Part shown: one piece after another, positions 56,657-64,000 of the stretch | Position numbering within the stretch: the stretch's first letter is position 1 | Layout: each line of letters begins with the position of its first letter | Source: Euclidia mi | Taxonomy: Eukaryota; Arthropoda; Insecta; Lepidoptera; Erebidae | DNA: 64,000 nt | Reading direction: 5' to 3' | Assembly (NCBI GenBank): GCA_944739405.2 | Contig: OX123182.2 | Span: 17,557,326 to 17,621,325 of the forward strand | Notes under the pieces: model-generated | The model's database searches: none | Seen by the model: only the letters and a program-made list of their open reading frames with translations | Told to the model about the DNA's origin: nothing | Made by a program: the position numbers and the translations under genes

Positions 56657-57118
56657 ATAGGTATATATTTTCGTTTTTATTTGTATAGTATTTTTATATT
56701 TTAATTTGCCTTTAGTAGTAGTATTTAAGTAGTTATAATTGGTTCTAAAATTAATTTCATTTTGTTATATATAATACTTTATTTATATATTTTGAAATTT
56801 GGAAGACAGCCGAGTAGTTGCGACTACTTGCGACAATGGTGATGAAAAGTTTTGTCCTGTACGGTGTTCAGCTTAAGCTGTATTTTCCTGCGAGCATCAT
56901 TCTTAATGTTGTTTCAAGCCAACTTGATTAATCAACAAAATTTATATCGGTTGATATCATTGAATAGTAAAAACATAGGTAATTCATTCCTCAGTAGATA
57001 AACAAACATAATTACTAACGGGCAAAACTATTGTAATAATTAAACATATCGACGTATTCTAGTAATTAATCACTGGGACTGCAGCTAAAAGATAATTGCG
57101 AGTAGTTATTACGTATTG
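56657..57118. other. No gene seen
   Basis: AT-rich. This would be downstream (3') of the minus-strand candidate gene. Confidence 0.4.
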
Positions 57119-57124
57119 TTTATT
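57119..57124 (-). terminator. Poly(A) signal AATAAA
   Basis: AATAAA on the minus strand, 17 bases after the stop codon of the candidate gene at 57142. The very short 3' UTR this implies is possible but unusual. Confidence 0.4.
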
Positions 57125-57141
57125 AGTTTCTATCATTTATG

Positions 57142-57375
57142 TTATTTGGTGTAATGTGTTTTGACAACAGCTGTGAGAGACTTTGTTAGATTGTGTGAAA
57201 AAGTATCGAAATCCGCGGAGAGAACAAAACAATATTTTGTTTGATTTCGTATTGGAGTCGTGACTTTATCTGCAGCAAATGTGTGATACAAGGGACGGGC
57301 TCTAGCAGGCTTTTGATGTGGATCTTCAGACTGATAGGTATCGAACTTAAGGTGCCTTAAAGGTTTTCTCTCCAA
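57142..57375 (-). CDS. Candidate last exon of an unknown minus-strand gene
   Basis: 77 codons and TAA. On the minus strand it is preceded by a plausible acceptor (ctcctgtttttaaaggttatag) ending at 57376. It would read from LERKPLRHLKFDTYQSE to TAVVKTHYTK. Composition and residue use look coding-like: charged and mixed, with no low complexity. It is phase-compatible (phase 0) with the exon at 57567-57782 across a 191-base intron (GTAAGC...TATAG). AATAAA follows at 57119. No domain or family is recognised, and no signal peptide or membrane segment is seen. It is supported only by ORF, splice and poly(A) logic. Confidence 0.45.
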   Translation of the reverse strand: MERKPLRHLKFDTYQSEDPHQKPARARPLYHTFAADKVTTPIRNQTKYCFVLSADFDTFSHNLTKSLTAVVKTHYTK

Positions 57376-57566
57376 CTATAACCTTTAAAAACAGGAGTGG
57401 TTACAATACAAATGCAGTATGAAGATCATTGTTATACTGGATTTGTCTAATGATCGATTATAAGATTCTGGGACTATAAACTCATAAAACAAAGAAAGTT
57501 AGAAAACTTTCATAACATTGGATTGAGGCACTTAGATACGTACTCAGTTTTACGAAACCAGCTTAC

Positions 57567-57782
57567 CTTACCTCGATATTCTGTCAGAGTATTACCCATA
57601 CTTGCCCGGTCCAGCCGGATGTTACGACCAGAAAATATTATCGCTGTATCCTGTACCTTGGTCTGCTGTAAATGTCCGGGCACGGTTGAACTCTGCGGGG
57701 AGTTAACGCCGGGAGCGGACAGAGTAGCGCCGTAGGTATATCGTACTGATTTCTGACACAACTTCTGATTTATACCATTCAT
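57567..57782 (-). CDS. Candidate first or internal exon of the same gene
   Basis: From ATG at 57782 it gives exactly 72 codons to the donor AAG|GTAAGC (57566). An alternative donor, GAG|GTAAGG, lies 5 bases earlier. Visible residues include VRYTYGATLSAPGVNSPQSS and FSGRNIRLDRASMGNT. GC content is clearly above the flanks. Joined in phase 0 to 57142-57375, the protein would have 149 residues. An internal acceptor (gtgtcag near 57753 or aatcag near 57746) could instead make this an internal exon with more gene upstream. Product unknown. Confidence 0.42.
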
Positions 57783-58210
57783 ACCTTAGCAGGTATTTAT
57801 GTAGAAGTAAAAGAATATGATTGTATTGTGCCTTAGACTTGTTGGTGAACGATGATGTCTAGGAAACCTGTATCTTTGAGGGCCTTATTAGTACCTATTA
57901 CAAAACAATATCTTAATATAATATCATATTTAGTCTCAAAGGGAGGCTAAACTTTAAAACCCAAATAGGTGTGTGCTGCATAGGTACATGTACATAGGCA
58001 GGTACTTAAATATATTAAATAACATTTACCTATTTTTGTAGGATTTTCTTGAGTTAGAATTCTTAAGTCTCGATGAGTTATTAAAACCACGGTAATGATA
58101 TCCACATAATTATATTAGATAATATTTACCGTGTGTAAAATAAGCAGACATGTTCGTTATCTTTCAAATGTATTAATAAAGTGTTTTTCAAATATACCTA
58201 AGCATTACTT
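57783..58210. other. No gene seen
   Basis: AT-rich. If the minus-strand gene is real, its promoter or an intron would lie here. Confidence 0.35.
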
Positions 58211-58215
58211 ATATC

Positions 58216-58350
58216 TTAAGCCTGGCGTCGACTACATTCCAAACCGCGTCGAATCGCGCCGAGTCGCATTTTATCCGTGTGCGTTCATTACAGACGAATC
58301 GAATCAAAGCCAGCAGTCGGTGACTGGCTGCTGTAGGTTGTGCTTGTGTT
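58216..58350. repeat. Fragment of a GC-rich MITE family
   Basis: cgcgtcgaatcgcgccgagt and cgaatcgaatcaaagcc share motifs with the element at 58856-59037. Only one side is recognisable. Confidence 0.45.
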
Positions 58351-58486
58351 GTCAATGATGGATAGCTCGGACGAAGATATGTTCTTGTTTCAAATTCGTT
58401 CATTATTCCCGCAATTTCTTCCCATATTATTATATATTGTCTACGCTGCTCGTTATGATAATGAGTATCTTCATGATCATAATTGT

Positions 58487-58735
58487 TTTTAGACTCACGC
58501 CTGTATCCCTGAAGGGGTAGGCAGAGGTGTAATATTACACCCACATTTCGCCATGAATTTTCAGGTAATAAGGGGCGAGCCTATTGCCGCACCGGGTACA
58601 TTACCAGACTCCGTGCTGCTATTGAGAATTTCCTTACGGAAAAAACCCAATAACACTTTGCCCGACCCGGGAATCGAATCCGAGACCTCCCAATCCCACG
58701 CGCACATTTATGCCACGAGACTAATGAGGTAGTCA
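58487..58735 (-). repeat. Full-length tRNA-derived SINE
   Basis: Reverse complement of the 19829 family: actcacgcctgtatccctg, ggggtaggcagaggtg, gactccgtgctgct, and the B box as gggaatcgaatccgagacc, ending at gagactaatgaggtag (head). Confidence 0.85.
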
Positions 58736-58855
58736 TGATCATTAAGTTCAGTATATTTCTGAACTAGCGAAATTAACAGCTCTTAATTCATTTCGATAAC
58801 TTTTTATGTAGTTATTTACGCTATGTAGTACCCGTCTACTCATCATCCGCTGACC

Positions 58856-59037
58856 CGCGTCCACTAAGGCGCGCCGAGTCGAGTCGAAACGCGTCGCCGC
58901 AGAAATTCGCCTGACGAGCGATGAGCGCGGTAGATTCGATTCGGCTCGTCGCTAATGAACGCAGGTTCATAGAAATATATGGGAGGCGACTTTCTGCGTT
59001 TCGATTCGGCTCGGCTCGGCGAGCCTAGTGGACGCTA
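58856..59037. mobile_element. Small MITE with imperfect GC-rich inverted repeats
   Basis: The left end gcgtccactaaggcgcgcc pairs with the right end ggcgagcctagtggacgc, and gagtcgagtcgaaacgcg pairs imperfectly with cgtttcgattcggctcgg. About 180 bases, no ORF. gtggacgc ends are common in PIF/Harbinger-like MITEs, but the class is not certain. Confidence 0.65.
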
Positions 59038-60210
59038 GCCTTTATAGTACAAAGTAATAACTCCCATGGTGCATACAAGTAGTTGTGACATTTCAATACT
59101 GTGTGAAAAGCAGAACGCGGTAGCAGCGGCACCGCCTCAAAGTAAGGAAGTAAATAGAGACCGCATTCAAATAGCAACCTTACCCAATATATTTACTTCA
59201 CTCTGACTTATGATATTTTTCTCATGTAAGAGAAAGATAAATATACAAATGTCATTTCGAATCAGTTTCAAATCTTCGACATTGTCGTAAATTTTAACTA
59301 GACTAGTGATGTGCTTACTCAAAATGAATTTCGATAAAATATCGATAATGTTTGCAATAAATCTTTAGATTTGGTTTACTCAGAATGAATATCAATTGAA
59401 TGTTGATAAATCCTCAGATAAAGTAAAATATGTGAATAAATCCAGCTTATTTATTTATTTATTTACATTTTGCACAAACAAGGTGTACATTGTTGGACAT
59501 AATGCCATAAGGCATTTTCTACCTGTCAACCTTAAGGCTGAGATAAAAGTGGTAGGTGCATTTTACTGATAACATTGAAAAATAATGTTTTCTAAATAAA
59601 ATTTAGTAATAATAATTATGTAATATATAGTATAATAAAGGGATAGAAAGCGTACATAAAGAATATACGTCCAAATATACATACATAACACATACATGAA
59701 TATAATATATATATATATATACAAAATATGCATATATATATACATATATATAATACATATACCTATATATCTAAATATACATACACAACAAATACGTAAA
59801 TGCTTATAGTAATGGATGAGAGTGATGAGCTGATTCCGTCAATCTCTTCAAAAGATGCTCTCGTACCTTCGTTTTAAATGCTTATGCTTAAATACTAGTA
59901 AATAATATACGATAAAAATATATTTTTTAATTACCTTTTTAAGGTGAATAAAGCAATTGATATTCATAATATCATTAATAATCACTATCTATATGCAATG
60001 ATAGGGTCAATGACGAGATCATTACCACGTAATGGTTTTCGAATACAAAACCACGTTACGTATTTCAGACTTTTGGAAGTTATATGCTTATTACTTAGAA
60101 AATTATCACGATCGTCAAGTGTTCGTCTAAAATCTTCCAAACCAAGTTAGGCCTTTTCAAATTGAAGGCAAGGTCCCCAGCCCAGTATGCTCAGTTACAT
60201 TATTATAATT
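59038..60210. other. No gene; AT microsatellite
   Basis: 59700-59770 is an interrupted (AT)n/(ATAC)n microsatellite that produces a spurious 60-codon Tyr/Ile frame on the minus strand. Around 59440-59540 tttatttatttatttac and gacataatgccataaggc look like a dispersed repeat end. Confidence 0.5.
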
Positions 60211-60213
60211 ATA

Positions 60214-60421
60214 CTAGAGGACGCCAGCAGCTACGCCTGCATTGTTTTTTCAATTTACCCATTTTGGTCGATCCCGTGGGAATTTCGGGAAATCCCTTCT
60301 TAGTGCACCCCTACGGTCCCCAAGGAACATACGTGCCAAATTTCAGCTTCCTGCGCGCAATAGTTTCGGCTATAGCGTGTCTGTCAGTCAGTCAGTAACG
60401 CAAGGATTTTATATATTAAGA
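60214..60421 (-). mobile_element. Short Helitron, copy 5
   Basis: CTAG at 60214 to the complement of TCTTAATATA at 60421, with flanks A and T. Close to copies 1 and 2. Frames 60162-60460 run through it and are not genes. Confidence 0.85.
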
Positions 60422-60836
60422 TTAAATCACCAATCGAGAGTAGGCTGCAGTAATAAGTGAGTTAACTAACAGATTAGAAATAAAATTTTACTGCAGGGTC
60501 AATTTTAAATAAAATATTTCACACATAATGAATCACATTTATTTAGGATAAAATAGAAAAAGTCACAGACAGTGTCATTGGCTTAATAAAAAAAAACTCA
60601 AATCTTTACAAAATCATATTATATATACAGGTCAAATTTATTACGCCCTTATATGGAGAAGCCTAGGTGTATAATAAGTAAAACTTCTTAATTTCACCGC
60701 TAGAGGGGCGAGGATAATGTTTGCATCGCCAGTATACTTTTGAGAGCATCTGTTGCGTGCGGTGCGTAAACCTATATAATGAGTAACCCTTTCAATGTCC
60801 TAAAAATTAACAACACGACAACTTTTTGGCCTATAA
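60422..60836. other. No gene seen
   Basis: AT-rich spacer between two Helitron copies. Confidence 0.4.
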
Positions 60837-61038
60837 TCTGTATATATTACGTAACTGAATGACTGACAGATATGGCACAGCTAAAGCTACTGGGAGTACA
60901 AGAAGCTGAAATTTGTCATGTATATGTTTCTTGGGTAGCGTAAGGGTGCACTAAAAAGGAATTTCTCGAAATTACCACAGAATCAGGCAAAAACAACGTT
61001 TAAAAATATGTGCAAGCATAGCTGCGACTATCCCCTAG
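60837..61038 (+). mobile_element. Diverged Helitron, copy 6
   Basis: TCTGTATATATTACG to tcccCTAG, host A before and T after. It shares actgaatgactgacaga and gggtgcacta with the other copies but is clearly older. Confidence 0.75.
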
Positions 61039-62502
61039 TATTGCATAATTTGTTAAGGGGTTTATAAGCATAATATTGATAACTATCCATTTTGATCAAA
61101 ATTGACTTTCGGTATCATTTGACTAGGTACAGTTTTAGTGTTAACAAATATTTTAAGGGTTCACAGCAGTCTATCTATGACGATAGGTTTATCATGGCTA
61201 CGATTATTTAATCATGATAATGACTCACACGATTAGAATCATGGTAATTTATCGTTTTAAGATTGGCATACTAGTCCTTCCTATTAGTCCGGCAATCTGA
61301 CGCCACTGCAAAAAAGTAGTCAATGACTACTCAGTACTCAGTACAGTTAATCATATCGATCTACATGTGAAGTCTTGCATTTAATTACACAAGCTTAAAC
61401 TTAGTTGTTAGCAGCAGATGGTTTAATTTGAACTTTTATGAACACGAAAGTTTGTGATGATCGATGAAAACACTTTTCTTGAGATATATAATTATATTCA
61501 AGTATACTTATTTTCAAAGAAATATTGCAGTATAGCTTCTACATCGCAATAGTGTAAAGGCTTCCTTTTTTTGCAATAACTGTCACCCACATCGGCGAAT
61601 ACGTGGGCCGAAGCTAGTCTCTAAAATAAAAGTATCGATAAAGTTATAACGTCACTATGTTTATGCGTCACATTTTTTATACGAATAAATCAAAATGTCT
61701 ATGAAGGAAGTATCAAAGTTTCAAATGAAGTTCTATTAAATTTTGACGGGTAATGGGGTCCACACTGGAGCCCAGTCCCAGACCCTTGAGTGATGGGATT
61801 CCTCCGTCTATTTACTTAATATATATAGTCTAAGGGCACCGCTCACACACGCGGCTAACAATGACCTCCTCGTATTTTTCGTCTCGCTCTTTCACACAGC
61901 GCGGCACCAGTGCGCACGCGTAGCATGACAGCGGAAGCCAACTCTTGGTGTGGTACAAGTCATGAGTGGTTTTCGATCGCCGCGCCGCCTGGTTCGAGTA
62001 GTTCGTTGACGAAATTATTTATCGTCATTAAATATTTTGTCAAATGCTGCGTGTAATGCCGCTAAATACAATTATTTCAATGCCTGATAATTAAAATATA
62101 AACGTATGGAGGTAAAACAAAGTTCAAAACTTTGAAAACAATAACTGATGCGTAACAATTTTCAAATTGCCCCAAAGTTGCGATAATTGGAACAGCACTT
62201 TTGAAAGAACATATCTTTTGAATTTAAAACAATAAGCCATTGATATTACCAATCAGAATTGTCAACGGTAGGATCTGTGCTAAGCAATTAGTAAGAACCG
62301 GATATTATAATTTATAACACACTTAGTAACAATTACACTTTTACGTAAAATGTGTACCAAATAGTAGTAGTACTTGACGGTACCGATTTTTGTTTGTATC
62401 ATGTGTATATATTTTTTTAATAAATGCTGCTTTATTAAGTTAATATTCAAAAGGCCTTTTATTTACACCTCAATCAAAGTTCCCCAGACAACGACAACTT
62501 CC
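61039..62502. other. No gene; possible regulatory patch
   Basis: AT-rich except for 61840-62000, where cacacacgcggc, cgcggcacc and gcgccgcct motifs cluster. No ORF or TATA-centred promoter can be argued. Confidence 0.35.
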
Positions 62503-62541
62503 GAAGGAGAATATAATCCTAGTGCGGGAGTTGTCTTTTAA
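62503..62541 (+). repeat. SINE tail
   Basis: ataatcctagtgcgggagtt followed by gtcttttaaaa is the 3' end of the SINE family inserted at 16188-16402. It touches the next MITE. Confidence 0.65.
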
Positions 62542-62547
62542 AATAAT

Positions 62548-62998
62548 GTCGTTGCGCTTGCCAAATCTGTTATGTGCATTTACACAACTTTTCAGGACCG
62601 CAAAAAAACTGTTTTATACAAAAGTTTCTCTGATTATCCTAAGACAAATATACCCATGTGGTTGCAAAAAAATATGTTTTTGTAATGGTATTGTTTATTA
62701 TTGCATAATAATAAATTAAACTTTTACGACATAACCTAACAAAATTGTCACATGTCAGTGACATAAACCTGATATGTGAAATTCGTTTCACATATCAGGT
62801 TTTTGAGGGTAGTTTGGAGTTCACATGTCAGACTTTTCACAGCAAGTATTACACATGAAAAGTTTGGCAAGTCCGTTTCTACATAGATTTCGCACTTGAT
62901 TGTTTTTACAAAGCATGCGGCTTTAATAGCTAGCGACATCTAGCGAAAAAACGAAAAATTAAAAAAATGCACATGTCAGGTTTGGCAAGCGCAACGAC
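62548..62998. mobile_element. MITE with about 32-bp terminal inverted repeats
   Basis: The left end 62548-62579 (gtcgttgcgcttgccaaa...) and right end 62967-62998 are inverted repeats with a few mismatches. The subterminal motif acatgtcag repeats inside. It contains the hairpin at 62765-62802. No transposase. Confidence 0.8.
62765..62802. repeat. Perfect hairpin with TTCG loop
   Basis: 17-base arms (aaacctgatatgtgaaa and its complement) around ttcg. As RNA this would be a UUCG-loop stem. Confidence 0.9.
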
Positions 62999-63179
62999 GA
63001 TAATTATGTTTCATTGCATTGCTTTTTATTATTATGGAAAGGATTAGATTGTACAGTCCTGACCTGGAAAAGCTGCAGTGCCTGCGCCTTTATTGTGCAC
63101 CATCAGCAAAGAACATAAGTATACACTACGCGAAAAGAAGCGACACTTACCTAAATATGTGTGCTCGTAAAGTCGCCCG

Positions 63180-63373
63180 CGGCTACGTGTGAGTGTCTGG
63201 AGCTGCGCGGGGGCCTTGTGCGGCGCCCGGGGCGTGGAGCGGGCAGTCACTAGACTCACCAGACTGCCTCGACCGAAGGCTTGCACCGCACGTACTCTTC
63301 GCAGTCTTCGCACAGTTCGCACGTACACGACGCGATCGTATTATTATTTCATTGTTAAATAATATAAATCATC
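63180..63373 (+). promoter_or_regulatory. GC-rich 5' UTR/promoter region of the THAP gene
   Basis: CpG-dense sequence (gcgcggg, ggcgcccggggcg, acgacgcgatcg) ending 30-60 bases before the ATG. No TATA box at a suitable place. The opposed 94-codon and 73-codon frames here reflect GC content, not genes. Confidence 0.45.
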
Positions 63374-63471
63374 ATGCCCAGCGGGCTGTATTGTTGTGTT
63401 TATGGCTGTGGTAATAATCAAAAACAGAATCGTGATAAAAGCTTCTTCTCATTGCCTAGCGATCCAAAAAA
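63374..63471 (+). CDS. THAP-domain protein, first coding exon (partial)
   Basis: ATG at 63374 opens MPSGLYCCVYGCGNN and continues to KSFFSLPSDPKK, then a strong splice donor aaaaaa|gtaagtg at 63472. The start (C-x2-4-C) and the SFF-x-LP-x-DP-x-K motif match the N-terminal half of a THAP zinc finger, a C2CH DNA-binding domain found in cellular transcription factors and P-element-type transposases. The second Cys and His should be in the next exon, beyond 64000. Coding length is 98 bases, so the intron is in phase 2. The upstream 200 bases are GC-rich, fitting a 5' UTR or promoter. Whether it is a cellular gene or a domesticated transposase cannot be seen here. Confidence 0.75.
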
Positions 63472-64000
63472 GTAAGTGTGTACTATTAATATTCTATGGC
63501 CTACCAATAATAAATAAGTAGGTACCTATATATGATAGATAAGTATTACATGTAGTGTATTAAAGTTCTGAATTCAAACAGCACAATATAGTTATAATTC
63601 GTCACCATAATTAGTATTTATATAACGAACACTGCTACAAAAACCGTCACCGCCGTCACCGTCCATTCGTCAGCACCATCAAAAGGTACTCTGTGAGCAC
63701 GATCTCGGCTGTTGTGTACTATAGGCACATTCTAATGTGTACTGCGCTCGAGGCGCGTAGGTATAACTCGAGCTTCATGCGTTTGTATGGAGAAGAATAC
63801 TATTAGATATATATTATTACCGTGATAACACCGTCATCGTGTTTAATATCGCTAAAAAGGGCGCGTTATTTGTATCTAGGTGCATGCTTAAAAACCATAC
63901 GTATTTTAGAGATCCACAGTCAACAAAGTAGCGAAACTTTAAGGGTTGCTGGTGCACCCTTATAGTTTCGACATGTCCGTCCGTCTGCAGTTTAGCTCAG
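63472..64000 (+). other. Intron 1 of the THAP gene (to window end)
   Basis: Follows the donor at 63472. It is AT-rich, with no acceptor followed by the rest of a THAP domain before the window ends. Confidence 0.5.

Noticed and set aside
59563..59745. 60-codon Tyr/Ile-rich minus-strand frame
   Set aside because: Translation of an AT/ATAC microsatellite.
60162..60460. Two overlapping plus-strand frames
   Set aside because: Lie in a Helitron copy. The same frames recur in other copies without conservation.
63044..63414. Arg/Ala-rich opposed frames upstream of the THAP exon
   Set aside because: Explained by GC-rich 5' UTR composition. They conflict with the THAP ATG and donor.
1..64000. CRISPR arrays, bacterial operons, riboswitches
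   Set aside because: No regularly spaced identical repeats and no prokaryotic gene layout. The content is that of an insect nuclear genome.

Overview
This window looks like moth or butterfly (Lepidoptera) nuclear DNA. It is AT-rich and mostly non-coding, and it is packed with repeats of types common in lepidopteran genomes. These include tRNA-headed SINEs, short TC...CTAG Helitron-like elements, non-LTR retrotransposon 3' ends finishing in (GATGAT)n or (GACTTT)n, MITEs, and copia and Ty3/gypsy-type LTR elements. No bacterial operons, CRISPR arrays or viral genomes are present. The species cannot be fixed from sequence alone.

Layout. 1-7814: a two-copy tandem duplication around a full-length non-LTR retrotransposon. 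Its ORF is uninterrupted and carries an endonuclease, a reverse transcriptase and a C-terminal C2H2 finger. 8100-15984: SINE pieces, palindromes, a CpG-rich patch with a perfect CRE-like site, the 3' end of a copia element, and a 374-bp inverted duplication enclosing 1.7 kb. 15985-18510: a decayed LINE of CR1/Jockey type, broken by a SINE and by an exactly inserted Helitron. 18511-24027: SINEs and unassigned sequence, with one weak candidate exon. 24032-30581: a nearly complete, young Ty3/gypsy element with about 870-bp LTRs, a GTAC target duplication, a tRNA-Leu-type primer site, gag and pol. Pol is damaged by one stop codon in the protease. Each LTR carries a tRNA-like sequence with Pol III A and B boxes. 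30582-47400: LINE 3' ends, SINEs, an RT pseudogene (42256-43168), hairpins and a minisatellite. 47799-47870: a tRNA-Ala(CGC) gene. 47871-57100: sparse DNA with a palindrome-rich MITE and Helitrons. 57142-57782 (minus): a candidate two-exon host gene with a phase-0 intron and a poly(A) signal. 58200-62998: MITEs, SINEs and Helitrons. 63374-63471: the first coding exon of a THAP-domain gene, which runs off the window.

Functionally, the only recognisable cellular genes are the tRNA, the THAP exon and the possible 149-residue gene. Everything else with coding potential belongs to retrotransposons. The LINE ORF and the gypsy element look recent; the remaining elements are broken or nested in one another, so the order of insertions can partly be read off.
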